Shown: positions 14,735-22,809 of the stretch, one piece after another
How positions within the stretch are numbered: the stretch's first letter is position 1
How the letters are laid out: every line of letters starts with the position of its first letter
DNA from: Alphaproteobacteria bacterium UBA2964
GTDB lineage: Bacteria; Pseudomonadota; Alphaproteobacteria; MPNO01; UBA2964
Assembly: GCA_002348425.1 (NCBI GenBank)
Contig: DEBE01000071.1
Location: forward strand, 1 to 24,109
Reading direction: 5' to 3'
Length of the DNA stretch: 24,109 nucleotides
Position numbers and translations under genes: made by a program
The notes under the pieces: model-generated
Told to the model about the DNA's origin: nothing
What the model saw: the letters and a program-made list of their open reading frames with translations, nothing else
The model's database searches: none

Positions 14735-15436
14735 ATGAGTCGGTGGGACAAAGCAGAAGTTACGGGCGGTAACATGCCTATATATATTGGTGAGCCGTCT
14801 GGTTTCGGCCCACATCCTGTAATTATCTTAACTTTTCATCGTGGAGGGATGGATAGTTTTACAATTGAGAGCGCTGATCGGCTGGGCTCCGCCGGCTTTC
14901 TCACCCTAGCCCCTGATTTTTATCATCGCCATAAAAATCTGGAGGCAGAGGATGCAGTAAAATTCCGTTCAGACATGGAAGTTATTATTGATATCAAGGC
15001 TACGGTAAGATTTGCAGGGTCACTGAAGGGAGCAGATATATCTCGTATGGCTATTATGGGGCACTGCATGGGCGGCCGAACGGCATTTCTTGGAGCTTGT
15101 GCGCTACCTGAAATTTTTAAGTTGTGTATACCATTTTATAGTGGAGGCGTTTTTTCGTCATGGGGGGATGGTTCTAGTGTCTTCGATCAATTTTCGAAAC
15201 TAAAATGTGATGTTTTTGGCTTTTATGGTAATGATGATAAAAATCCTTCTCCAGAAGATGTTGACAGGCTTGACGCTCGACTGACGGAACTTGGCGTCAC
15301 ACACAAGTTTTTCCGCTACGATGGGGCCGGCCACGCCTTTCAAAATACCTTGAATAACGATAATTTTCGTCTTTCTCAGTCAGAGGATGCATGGAAAAAA
15401 GTACTACAAACTCTTACTAAAAAATTTATGATTTAA
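14735..15436 (+). CDS. Dienelactone hydrolase (DLH) family protein
   Basis: The 233-residue product is a DLH-type alpha/beta hydrolase that uses cysteine as nucleophile. The triad is visible: C111 in GHCMGG, an aspartate at D167 or D168 in YGNDDKNP, and H200 in GAGHAF. DLH normally opens 4-carboxymethylenebut-2-en-4-olide in chlorocatechol degradation; relatives act on other lactones and esters. The protein has no signal peptide and about the expected length. A good ribosome site (GAGGG) precedes the ATG, and the gene sits between an SDR and the DUF1330 pair in a probable transcript. It does not prove chlorocatechol breakdown, as no intradiol enzyme or chloromuconate cycloisomerase is present. 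A lactone or ester made by the pathway is the likely substrate. Confidence 0.85.
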   Translation: MSRWDKAEVTGGNMPIYIGEPSGFGPHPVIILTFHRGGMDSFTIESADRLGSAGFLTLAPDFYHRHKNLEAEDAVKFRSDMEVIIDIKATVRFAGSLKGADISRMAIMGHCMGGRTAFLGACALPEIFKLCIPFYSGGVFSSWGDGSSVFDQFSKLKCDVFGFYGNDDKNPSPEDVDRLDARLTELGVTHKFFRYDGAGHAFQNTLNNDNFRLSQSEDAWKKVLQTLTKKFMI

Positions 15437-15470
15437 GTTTTTTTAAAAATTCGTAACAGGGGGTTAAATC

Positions 15471-15761
15471 ATGGTTGCCTATTTTATAGCTGACCAACAA
15501 GAGGTCACGGATCATGAGGTCATGAAAACCTATTCGGGAAAAGTTACTGAGACGATAGAACAATATGGTGGAAAGTTTGTTTGTCGTGGAGGTGATCCAG
15601 AGGTAATTGAGGGGCAATGGCCGGTAAGAAGAATAATTGTCTTGGAATTCCCTGATCGGGCAGCGCTTAAATCTTGGTATGATTCCCCTGAATATGCAGA
15701 TCTTAAGGCAATGAGACTATCGAGTTCCCGATCTAATGTCCTTGCGCTAGATGGTATTTGA
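15471..15761 (+). CDS. DUF1330-family protein, copy 1
   Basis: This 96-residue protein is a member of the small ferredoxin-like DUF1330 family: it starts MVAYFIA, then has the YGGKF turn, VIEGQWP and the FPDRAALKSWYDSPEY segment. No biochemical role is established for most members. A strong ribosome site (AGGGGG, about seven bases before the ATG) sets the start. It follows the DLH gene by 34 bases and precedes copy 2 by twelve, so all should be one transcript. The two copies align end to end without gaps and share 44 of 96 residues, so they arose by tandem duplication. They may form a heterodimer, as DUF1330 proteins are small enough to be dimeric (inference). Confidence 0.85.
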   Translation: MVAYFIADQQEVTDHEVMKTYSGKVTETIEQYGGKFVCRGGDPEVIEGQWPVRRIIVLEFPDRAALKSWYDSPEYADLKAMRLSSSRSNVLALDGI

Positions 15762-15773
15762 TAAAAGTTTTTG

Positions 15774-16064
15774 ATGACAGCATACTATATTACGCATAGG
15801 ACATCAGACGGTGATACTGAGATCATGCGCCTTTATTCCTCAAAAGTGAATGCGACAATAGAAAAATATGGTGGAACAAAGATTGTTCGCTCAAGCATCA
15901 TTAAAGTTATCGAGGGAAATTGGGATCCTGAAAGAATGACTATCATTGCCTTTCCTGATATGGAATCCTTAAAAAATTGGTATGAAAGTGACGAATATGC
16001 TGACTTGAAAGTCATGAGGCAAGCAGTAATGACGTCCAATGCTATCGCTGTTGAAGGATTATAA
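15774..16064 (+). CDS. DUF1330-family protein, copy 2
   Basis: This 96-residue paralogue of the preceding gene keeps the YGG turn, VIEGNW, and the FPDMESLKNWYESDEY segment, but has a different N-terminal loop. I start it at the ATG at 15774; a TTG codon directly before it would add one residue and cannot be excluded. The ribosome site is poor, so translation may be coupled to copy 1, whose stop is twelve bases upstream. Its stop lies within the last bases of the convergent MFS gene, overlapping by six bases. No function is known for the family; context suggests it belongs with the DLH and SDR genes. Confidence 0.82.
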   Translation: MTAYYITHRTSDGDTEIMRLYSSKVNATIEKYGGTKIVRSSIIKVIEGNWDPERMTIIAFPDMESLKNWYESDEYADLKVMRQAVMTSNAIAVEGL

Positions 16065-17258
16065 CCGACGATGCTCTCGTCCAAACCACCAACGGACTAG
16101 AAATCCAAAAGCGGAGCCCGCAGCCATTACCAAAAATGCAAATGTCCAAGCCTCTTGGGAGTCTTTTCCTCCAGTTGCCTGTAAAGTCATTCCAATTGCT
16201 AAGGAGCCAAGTACACCTCCGAGAAAACCGACGCTAGCATGGACAGCCATTGTTGCGCCGCGTACCTCTGGTTCTGCTGTTACAACAGTGGCTGTGTTAA
16301 TAGTTCCCGTATCTGAATAACTGGTCATTCCATAAGCGAGAGCAAGTATACCGATTACCCACAGCGGGGAGCCGGTTGTGAATGCGACAGCAACGCCTAC
16401 GATAACGGCAATGAGCATACTTCCCCGAATAACCAATTCGCGCCCATACCTGACAGCCAACTCAGCACAAAACATTGATGCTGGAACTCCTATCAAGGCA
16501 ATAAGCGTGGCGAGCCAAGTAACAGATATAAGGAAACTGCCTGGTTGCGCTGACTCAGCAAACACTAAAAAGGTGACTATCCATACCCTATTGGCAAACA
16601 CCTCCCATAAATGTCCGAAGTAAGCAGTAATATTGATCATGACAGGACGATTGCGAAATACGCGTTTAAAATCCGCAAGCTGACCCTGAGTCCGCTCTGT
16701 AACTATTCCCCTTGGCAATACAATCATGCCGATGATTAAAGCAAAGCAGATCCCTATTCCTGCGACAAAAAATGCCAACTCCCATCCCCAATATTCTGTG
16801 ACATAGCCTGCAGTTAAAATAGAGATGGCGGTCCCAATAGCGTAAACCGAGGTATAATAACCTGAGGCCTTGCTCCTTTCAGGTTCTTCGAGGCTGTCGA
16901 CGAGGGCTTTAAGAGCTGGCATGTAAGTACCCGCCACTCCAACACCAGTTAGCATTCTAAATAATACACCTGTCCATAAGTCATGCGCTAAGCAAGCGAA
17001 ACCGAAACATGACGCAGCTCCGACAAAACCGGAAAATATATATATTTTTTTTGGAATGATTCGATCGGTCAGTGTTACCAAAATCGGTACCGAGGTAACG
17101 TAGCCGATGAAAAATGCGCCACCCAGCAAGCCCCCCTCAGTTTCTGTCAGGTTCCACTCATTGAATAAAATAGGCAATACCGGCGTGATGGTCATAAACG
17201 CCATGGTATTGAGGACTAGACAGGTACAGCTAAAAAAAACAAGTAAACGAAAATCCAT
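16059..17258 (-). CDS. MFS transporter
   Basis: Read from 17258 the product has 399 residues and about twelve hydrophobic segments, the size of a single-domain major facilitator. The loop after the second helix contains TDRIIPKK, a version of the MFS motif A. A conserved GVGVAGTYMPALKALVD segment occurs in the fourth and fifth helices. I prefer the ATG at 17258 because GGAAAA lies eight bases before it. An upstream ATG at 17279 would add seven residues but has no visible ribosome site. The gene stands alone on the minus strand, overlapping the convergent DUF1330 stop by six bases. Such carriers exchange small organics or ions; direction and cargo are unknown. It may move pathway substrate or product. 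Confidence 0.85.
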   Translation of the reverse strand: MDFRLLVFFSCTCLVLNTMAFMTITPVLPILFNEWNLTETEGGLLGGAFFIGYVTSVPILVTLTDRIIPKKIYIFSGFVGAASCFGFACLAHDLWTGVLFRMLTGVGVAGTYMPALKALVDSLEEPERSKASGYYTSVYAIGTAISILTAGYVTEYWGWELAFFVAGIGICFALIIGMIVLPRGIVTERTQGQLADFKRVFRNRPVMINITAYFGHLWEVFANRVWIVTFLVFAESAQPGSFLISVTWLATLIALIGVPASMFCAELAVRYGRELVIRGSMLIAVIVGVAVAFTTGSPLWVIGILALAYGMTSYSDTGTINTATVVTAEPEVRGATMAVHASVGFLGGVLGSLAIGMTLQATGGKDSQEAWTFAFLVMAAGSAFGFLVRWWFGREHRRL

Positions 17259-17412
17259 AATTTTTCCGGTCGGTGACATGAACTATATCTATACAGTTGA
17301 GATGCAGGTCCGTCATCTGGCAAAAGCTTGATTAAATGGGGTCGATTTTTTATCCAATTTGTTTTAAATCGGTTCCACGTCTTTTTATTAAAAAATTATA
17401 CGAATTACTAAA

Positions 17413-18330
17413 ATGGCTTTTAAAATACCTAAACCGAGAGAAATTTTTGAATTGACGATGGGGGATGGTGCTGTCGTCCGCGTCAGAATGCACGGTAACG
17501 CTAATGGCCCAAGAATTTTTCTTGGAAATGGAAATGGATTCGCGGCAGATGGTTATTTTCCATTTTGGCGATTGTTTGCAGAAGATTTTGAACTCGCTAT
17601 TTTCGATTTTCGAAATCATGGCCAAAATCCCACGGCCGTTTCAGGCCTCCCGGGACATAATTACGCCCAAATGACCCTTGACCTAGAAAATATATTCCAA
17701 TCTGTAAATCAAAGCCTGGGAAAAAAAACCAATATTGGTATTTTCCACTCCATGTCCGGGCGTACAGCAATGAAACACGCCTGTGAACTCGGTTTTAAAT
17801 GGGACGCACTTGTTCTTTTTGACCCACCAAATGTTCCGCCGAAGGGCCATCGAGAATATAAGAGGATGGATATCTTCGAAGACCGGCTATATGAATGGGC
17901 CATGGGAAGGGTTCAACATTTCTCTGACCCTGAAGAGTTAGCGCGTCATTATAAAGAGACACGTGCACACGCGAGCTGGGTCGATGGTGCCCACGAGCTA
18001 ATGGCACGCTGTGTGTTGCAAATAGATGAGCAAAACGGGGGTTGGAAGCTATCATGTCCCAGAGAATTTGAGGCTTCTATTTATATACAAGCAATGACAC
18101 TGAATTTGTGGCCGAACGCGTCGGATATAGGCGGGCCGGTGAAGTTATTTGGTTGTGATCCAGAGGCAAAAGGTGCCCCCGGGCCTGCTTTTGCCAACAA
18201 GGCACTCGCAGAAGATGGGGGGTTTGACTATCAGACAATTTTAGGAACGGGACATCTGATGCAAATTCAAGAGCCTGAACAATGTCATGAGGGTGTCATA
18301 GAATTTTTAAAGAAAACAGGAATTCTCTAA
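17413..18330 (+). CDS. Alpha/beta hydrolase with an unusual nucleophile elbow
   Basis: The 305-residue product has the alpha/beta hydrolase fold. The elbow reads FHSMSG around S113, so the usual small residue before the histidine is F111 and the one after is S115. The likely triad is S113, D249 in LFGCDPEA and H281 in GTGHLMQ. The oxyanion region at 38-43 is GNGNGF, replacing the common HG. Length and the insert between 130 and 240 suggest a cap domain. It leads the plus-strand run with the molybdenum hydroxylase, ending 37 bases before it. No strong ribosome site is visible at 17413; the leader is AT-rich. It may hydrolyse an ester or carbon-carbon bond in a pathway intermediate. Substrate is unknown and the changed elbow could alter it. 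Confidence 0.83.
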   Translation: MAFKIPKPREIFELTMGDGAVVRVRMHGNANGPRIFLGNGNGFAADGYFPFWRLFAEDFELAIFDFRNHGQNPTAVSGLPGHNYAQMTLDLENIFQSVNQSLGKKTNIGIFHSMSGRTAMKHACELGFKWDALVLFDPPNVPPKGHREYKRMDIFEDRLYEWAMGRVQHFSDPEELARHYKETRAHASWVDGAHELMARCVLQIDEQNGGWKLSCPREFEASIYIQAMTLNLWPNASDIGGPVKLFGCDPEAKGAPGPAFANKALAEDGGFDYQTILGTGHLMQIQEPEQCHEGVIEFLKKTGIL

Positions 18331-18354
18331 TTTAAATTATTTTAATTATATTTT

Positions 18355-18359
18355 AGGAG
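18355..18359 (+). promoter_or_regulatory. Ribosome binding site for a GTG start
   Basis: AGGAG lies eight bases before GTG at 18368, the first codon of the molybdenum hydroxylase. No in-frame ATG occurs before codon 161, so GTG is used. The strong site compensates for the non-ATG codon. Confidence 0.7.
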
Positions 18360-18367
18360 TGTTTTAA

Positions 18368-21337
18368 GTGCCCCAGTCAGTAAAAGTAGAACCCTATGTT
18401 GGTCAAAGTGTAGAAAGGGTTGAGGACAGCCGTCTTCTGACTGGAAGGGCAAGATTTGCTGATCATTACCCAGTGCCACGAGGGACACTTCATGCCGCTA
18501 TCCTGCGTTCACCGCATGCGAGTGCAAAAATTGTTTCAATAGATGTTTCAAAAGCGGCTTCCCTGAGAGGTGTCAGCGCCGTCTACACAGGCGAGGATAT
18601 CAAGGCAATTTCAGATCCCTTTTTAGTTATTGTTAAACAACCACTCAACGAATGGGCACTTGCTGTTGATCGTGTAAGATTTGTTGGGGAGGCGGTGGCT
18701 GTTGTGGTGGCCAGTGATCGTTATAAAGCTGAGGATGCACTCGATTTGATAGACGTCACCTACGATGTTTTGACCCCGATTATTGATGCAAGGGATGCAA
18801 CCAAAGAATCAGCAACATTAGTTCATCAAGACGCTGGAACTAATGTAATGTCGGAGCGTAATTTTATTTATGGTGACCCTGAAAAGGCATTTCAGGAAGC
18901 CGATCGCACTTTCTCACTAGACTTGGAGTATCCGCGTAACTCGCTGACGCCCATCGAGGCTTTTGTTGCGATCGTAGAATATTTTCCTGATGATAACGTT
19001 TATGACGTGCTGTCGAATTTTCAGGGACCTTATACCGGGCATCCGGTGATGGCGCGATCTTTCCGAGTGCCGGAGAGTAATGTTCGGCTCAGAACTCCTG
19101 CAAATTCGGGTGGTAGTTTTGGCGTAAAACAAGCCGTGCTCCCTTATATAGTTTTAATGGGATTGTGTTCCAAGCTTACAGGAAAACCAGTTAAATGGGT
19201 TGAAGATCGGTTGGAGCATCTTACGGCGGCATCATCTGCACCCAATCGAGTAGTGACAATCGAGGCTGCTGTAAAAAATGACGGCGAAATGATTGGCATG
19301 CGGATTGATCAGCTCGATGATTATGGAGCTTATTTGCGTTCTCCGATGCCTGGACCACTTTATCGTATGCATGGTGCATTGAGTGGAGCCTATAAGGTGA
19401 AGAACCTCGATGTAACGAATAGATTAGTTATGACCAATAAAATTCCCGGCGGATTGGTGCGTGGTTTTGGTGGTCCACAAATGTATTTTGCCATCGAGAG
19501 GTTAATGCACAAAATTGCTGTAAAATTGGAATTGGACCCACTGGATGTAATTCGGAGAAATTTACTGGAGGCAGATATTTTTCCATACCAGACCCCAGCT
19601 GGAGCACTCTATGATTCCGGCAATTATCCTAGGGCCTTAGAGATTGCGGTAGAAAAAGGGGGTCTTGAAGAATTATTACAACGAAGAAAAAAAGCGCGTG
19701 CGTCAGGAAAGATATACGGTATCGGATATGCCGCAGTGGTTGAACCCGGTATGTCGAATATGGGGTATCTGAGCACGATTGTCCCGGTTGAGGAAAGGAG
19801 AAAAAAGGGTTCTCAAGATGGGGCTATTTCGATGGCGACTGTTAATGTTGATCCGCTCGGATCCGTCAGTGTTACCAGTGATACAACGCCACAGGGTCAG
19901 GGACATGGAACAGTTCTGTCTCAGATTGTTGCAGATCAATTGGGTCTTAGGCCCAAAGATATTCGTGTGAATGTTGAACATGATACACACAAGGACCCTT
20001 GGTCAATTGCGGCGGGTACATACTCATGTAGGTTTTCGCCTGGAACAGCTGTGGCGGCGCAAATGGCTGGCAAAAAGATTCGAGAAAAATTATCTAGGAT
20101 CGCGGCTCAGCTTTTAAATGTACCAGCAGAACAAGTCGAGTTTGGTAATGGTCAAATTTTTGACCGAGAGAATGCAGATAATACTCTTAGTTTTCGACGA
20201 GTGGCAGGTGGCACGCATTGGTCGCCTGGCTTGTTGCCTGATGAAATGGACGCGGCACTTCGGGAAACTGCGGTTTGGTCACCTGATCAATTAACAACGC
20301 CGGACGAAAAAGACCGGGTCAATACATCATTAACCTACGGATTTGTTTTTGATTTTTGCGGCATCGAGATTGATCCAGATACAGCAGAAATACGCGTCGA
20401 TAAATATGTAACAATGCATGACGCTGGGACTTTAATGAACCCAATGATTGTAGAGGGGCAGATTTACGGGTCCTTTGGACAGAGTATCGGCGCTGCGATG
20501 TATGAAGAATTTGTGACTGCTGATGATGGTAGTTTTTTATCTGGAACTTTTGCAGATTATTTGGTGCCAACTGCTGTTGAAGTACCCGAGCCGGTTTTAC
20601 TTCATATGGAATCTCCCTCACCTTTTACCCCGCTGGGCGCCAAAGGCGCGGCAGAAGGGAACTGCATGTCAACCCCGGTTTGTTTGGCGAACGCGGTCTG
20701 TGATGCATTGAGTGTCGAAAATATTGTTGTACCGCTTACGCCAGCAAAAATAAGTGAAATTTTGCATGGTGCCGAATTGGAGCTACCCGTTTCGAGAGGT
20801 AAAAAATCTAAAAAGGAAAGTTCTGATACTGCCCTAAGAGGGCAAGGCGATACGTTTGTTCCAGCAGATATTCAAAATGTTTGGGATACATTGCTTGATC
20901 CGGATGCCTTAGCTGCTGTCATACCGGGTTGTCATAAGCTCAATTTGGTTAAAGAAAATGACTACAGGGCTGAGGTGTCTTTAGGTGTGGGGCCCGTTCG
21001 GGGGCGTTTTGTGGCATCTGTCAAGCTGTCGAACCTTAATGCGCCGAACGAAGCAACAGTGTCTGGTGGCCTTGAGGGGCCATTGGGCGCCTCTTCAGGA
21101 TCTGGTCAAGTAACCTTAAAAGCAAGGGATGGGGGCACATTTATCCAATACAAATATAATGTTGAGATTAGTGGTAAGGTGGCAGCGATCGGGGGAAGAA
21201 TGTTAGAAGGTGCGGCAAAGGTGGTGGTTGCTCAGTTTTTTCAGCGTTTAACGGCTCAGGTTAGCGGGCTCCCAATAGTCAACAAAGATAATCGTTGGTG
21301 GCATAAAATCCTTCACGTACTTGGGATAAAAAAATAA
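18368..21337 (+). CDS. Molybdenum hydroxylase large subunit fused to a CoxG domain
   Basis: The 989-residue product joins two families. Residues about 8-800 are a xanthine-oxidase/CoxL-type molybdopterin subunit. Visible signatures are RVED-x-RLLTG (17-26), the VRGFGGPQ loop (364-371), the TPQGQGHGT loop (507-515) and the catalytic glutamate E763 in GAKGAAEG. The active-site loop is not the AYRCSFR motif of CO dehydrogenase, so CO oxidation is unlikely; ring or aldehyde hydroxylation fits. A lysine/serine-rich linker (809-821) leads to a CoxG-like SRPBCC domain at about 826-965, and an amphipathic tail (976-989, with RWWHKILHVLG) that may touch the membrane. CoxG is known to connect CODH to the membrane and quinone. 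The 2Fe-2S and FAD subunits are absent locally. Family is certain; substrate is not. Confidence 0.9.
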   Translation: MPQSVKVEPYVGQSVERVEDSRLLTGRARFADHYPVPRGTLHAAILRSPHASAKIVSIDVSKAASLRGVSAVYTGEDIKAISDPFLVIVKQPLNEWALAVDRVRFVGEAVAVVVASDRYKAEDALDLIDVTYDVLTPIIDARDATKESATLVHQDAGTNVMSERNFIYGDPEKAFQEADRTFSLDLEYPRNSLTPIEAFVAIVEYFPDDNVYDVLSNFQGPYTGHPVMARSFRVPESNVRLRTPANSGGSFGVKQAVLPYIVLMGLCSKLTGKPVKWVEDRLEHLTAASSAPNRVVTIEAAVKNDGEMIGMRIDQLDDYGAYLRSPMPGPLYRMHGALSGAYKVKNLDVTNRLVMTNKIPGGLVRGFGGPQMYFAIERLMHKIAVKLELDPLDVIRRNLLEADIFPYQTPAGALYDSGNYPRALEIAVEKGGLEELLQRRKKARASGKIYGIGYAAVVEPGMSNMGYLSTIVPVEERRKKGSQDGAISMATVNVDPLGSVSVTSDTTPQGQGHGTVLSQIVADQLGLRPKDIRVNVEHDTHKDPWSIAAGTYSCRFSPGTAVAAQMAGKKIREKLSRIAAQLLNVPAEQVEFGNGQIFDRENADNTLSFRRVAGGTHWSPGLLPDEMDAALRETAVWSPDQLTTPDEKDRVNTSLTYGFVFDFCGIEIDPDTAEIRVDKYVTMHDAGTLMNPMIVEGQIYGSFGQSIGAAMYEEFVTADDGSFLSGTFADYLVPTAVEVPEPVLLHMESPSPFTPLGAKGAAEGNCMSTPVCLANAVCDALSVENIVVPLTPAKISEILHGAELELPVSRGKKSKKESSDTALRGQGDTFVPADIQNVWDTLLDPDALAAVIPGCHKLNLVKENDYRAEVSLGVGPVRGRFVASVKLSNLNAPNEATVSGGLEGPLGASSGSGQVTLKARDGGTFIQYKYNVEISGKVAAIGGRMLEGAAKVVVAQFFQRLTAQVSGLPIVNKDNRWWHKILHVLGIKK

Positions 21338-21343
21338 ATTTCA

Positions 21344-22153
21344 ATGGCCCTACCAAACCTAAAAATACTTGAAGCTGGGGAGTGTTCTATTTCCTATCGT
21401 GAAAGAGGCACCGGGGATGCGCTATTATTCGTGCACGGAATGGGATGTGGATCGGTTAACTGGGAAACACAATACGAATACTTTTCAGATCATTACCGAG
21501 TAATTGGTTGGGACGCCCCTGGTTATGGAAAATCCGGAACTTTTGATATAGACCTACCGTCTGTTGCGGATTATGTGATGTTGCTGTCTGAGTTTTTAAA
21601 TGAGCTTAATATTCAGCAAGTTCATCTTGTCGGGCATTCCTACGGAGCAGTATTGGTTGCAGCCTTCCACCGTGCATTTTCCGATCGAGTATTGTCCCTT
21701 ACATTAGCTCAACCAGTAGTCGGAGGCGGTTTAAGTAAACCCGACGCTCGAGAAAAAGAGATAATGGAGAGGGTTACTCTTGTTGAAGATATGGGAATGG
21801 ATGGTTTTGCAGCTTTTCATGTTCCGCGCTCTTGCGCGCCAAGTGCTCTACCAAAGGTAGTAAAAAAAGGGATAGAGTTGACATCGGTCATCTCAAAGGA
21901 AGGCTATCTGCGTCAATTTCAATCCTTAAAACATGCTAATATTTTTGAGTGGACCGGAAGTACTCATATACCCTCAATGATAGTTTCTGGAGAATATGAT
22001 AAAACAGCTTCTGAGGAGGTCGCGATTAGCATAGCCGAAGCGATGCCAGGAACAAGACATGAAATAATACCTGATATCGGCCATATGATTTATCTAGAGT
22101 TTCCCGAAAGATTTAACGAGCTACTTGATGAATTACTCAAAGAATGTTTTTAA
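21344..22153 (+). CDS. Alpha/beta hydrolase, classical GHSYG type
   Basis: This 269-residue protein is a normal-length alpha/beta hydrolase. The oxyanion segment VHGMG lies at 30-34, the nucleophile elbow GHSYG places S99 at the turn, and D219 (VSGEYD) and H247 (IGHM) complete the triad. The core resembles meta-cleavage-product hydrolases and 3-oxoadipate enol-lactonases, which attack carbon-carbon or lactone bonds. It begins six bases after the molybdenum hydroxylase with no clear ribosome site, indicating translational coupling. It is only distantly similar to the hydrolase at 17413, so they are not a recent duplication. Two unrelated hydrolases bracketing one hydroxylase suggest sequential cleavage steps. 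Substrate is unknown. Confidence 0.86.
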   Translation: MALPNLKILEAGECSISYRERGTGDALLFVHGMGCGSVNWETQYEYFSDHYRVIGWDAPGYGKSGTFDIDLPSVADYVMLLSEFLNELNIQQVHLVGHSYGAVLVAAFHRAFSDRVLSLTLAQPVVGGGLSKPDAREKEIMERVTLVEDMGMDGFAAFHVPRSCAPSALPKVVKKGIELTSVISKEGYLRQFQSLKHANIFEWTGSTHIPSMIVSGEYDKTASEEVAISIAEAMPGTRHEIIPDIGHMIYLEFPERFNELLDELLKECF

Positions 22154-22241
22154 AATATTGTATTCCGTTGAATTCCAATGAGATATTTGCGAACCTAAGT
22201 AACGATTTAATAGATCTATAAACCGTTGAGGAGAATACAGA

Positions 22242-22748
22242 ATGGCTTATACGCTTGAACAACTCTCGGCAGATTGTCACGCGGCGATGGCAGCAGACAA
22301 TGGCCCAGCGGGACGAGAGAAAGTACGTGATTATATTTCGGTGGCCTGTGGAGACTCGGCATTTGTTGCAGAGCATTTTGAAAATCCGGGGCAAGAAGAA
22401 CGTCAGTTACTTTATGAGGACCCAGAGTTTAATTTTTGTATTTTAGCCCATAGTTATAATGGTGCGAAGGGAAGTAATCCTCATGACCATGGTCCGAGTT
22501 GGGCTATATATGGTCAGGCGGTGGGTGAAACAATAATGACCGATTGGGAATGCATCCAAAAACCTGCTGGAGGGAACCCAGGTAAAGTTAGAAGAGTGAA
22601 GGAGTATCGGCTAAAGCCAGGAGATGCGTATATCTATAATGAAGGGGATCTACATTCACCTAGCAGAGAAAATGATACGAGGTTGATTAGGGTCGAAGGA
22701 CAAAATCTTATAGGGGTGAAGCGCGATAAGTACGAGGTGGCTTCTTAA
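22242..22748 (+). CDS. Cysteine-dioxygenase-type cupin
   Basis: The 168-residue product is a double-stranded beta-helix metal protein of the cysteine dioxygenase type. H81 and H83 in NPHDHGPSW and H138 in EGDLHSP are the expected iron ligands, W87 follows the histidine pair as in related proteins, and E96 lies in GETIMTDW. Cysteine dioxygenase itself uses the same three-histidine centre, but members of this group act on various thiols and acids, so cysteine is not implied. The N-terminal 50 residues are an all-alpha extension seen in this subfamily. It follows the hydrolase by 88 bases and has a strong ribosome site (GAGGAG). It may be the last gene of the plus-strand run. Confidence is high for fold and ligands, low for substrate. 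Confidence 0.83.
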   Translation: MAYTLEQLSADCHAAMAADNGPAGREKVRDYISVACGDSAFVAEHFENPGQEERQLLYEDPEFNFCILAHSYNGAKGSNPHDHGPSWAIYGQAVGETIMTDWECIQKPAGGNPGKVRRVKEYRLKPGDAYIYNEGDLHSPSRENDTRLIRVEGQNLIGVKRDKYEVAS

Positions 22749-22749
22749 T

Positions 22750-22770
22750 CTCAACCTAATTAAAGTTGAG
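22750..22770. terminator. Weak hairpin after the cupin gene
   Basis: CTCAAC (22750-22755) pairs with GTTGAG (22765-22770) across a nine-base loop, directly after the cupin stop and before the convergent SDR. No U-run follows, so it may only protect a 3' end or be chance. Confidence 0.25.
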
Positions 22771-22809
22771 GAAACTGACTTTGCCCGACCCGCTGACCTT
22801 TATCTCGTT

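Noticed and set aside
18368..21337. Reading the molybdenum enzyme as a CO dehydrogenase
   Set aside because: The active-site loop is VRGFGGPQ, not the AYRCSFR motif of form I CoxL, and the other Cox subunits are missing; CoxG alone is not enough.
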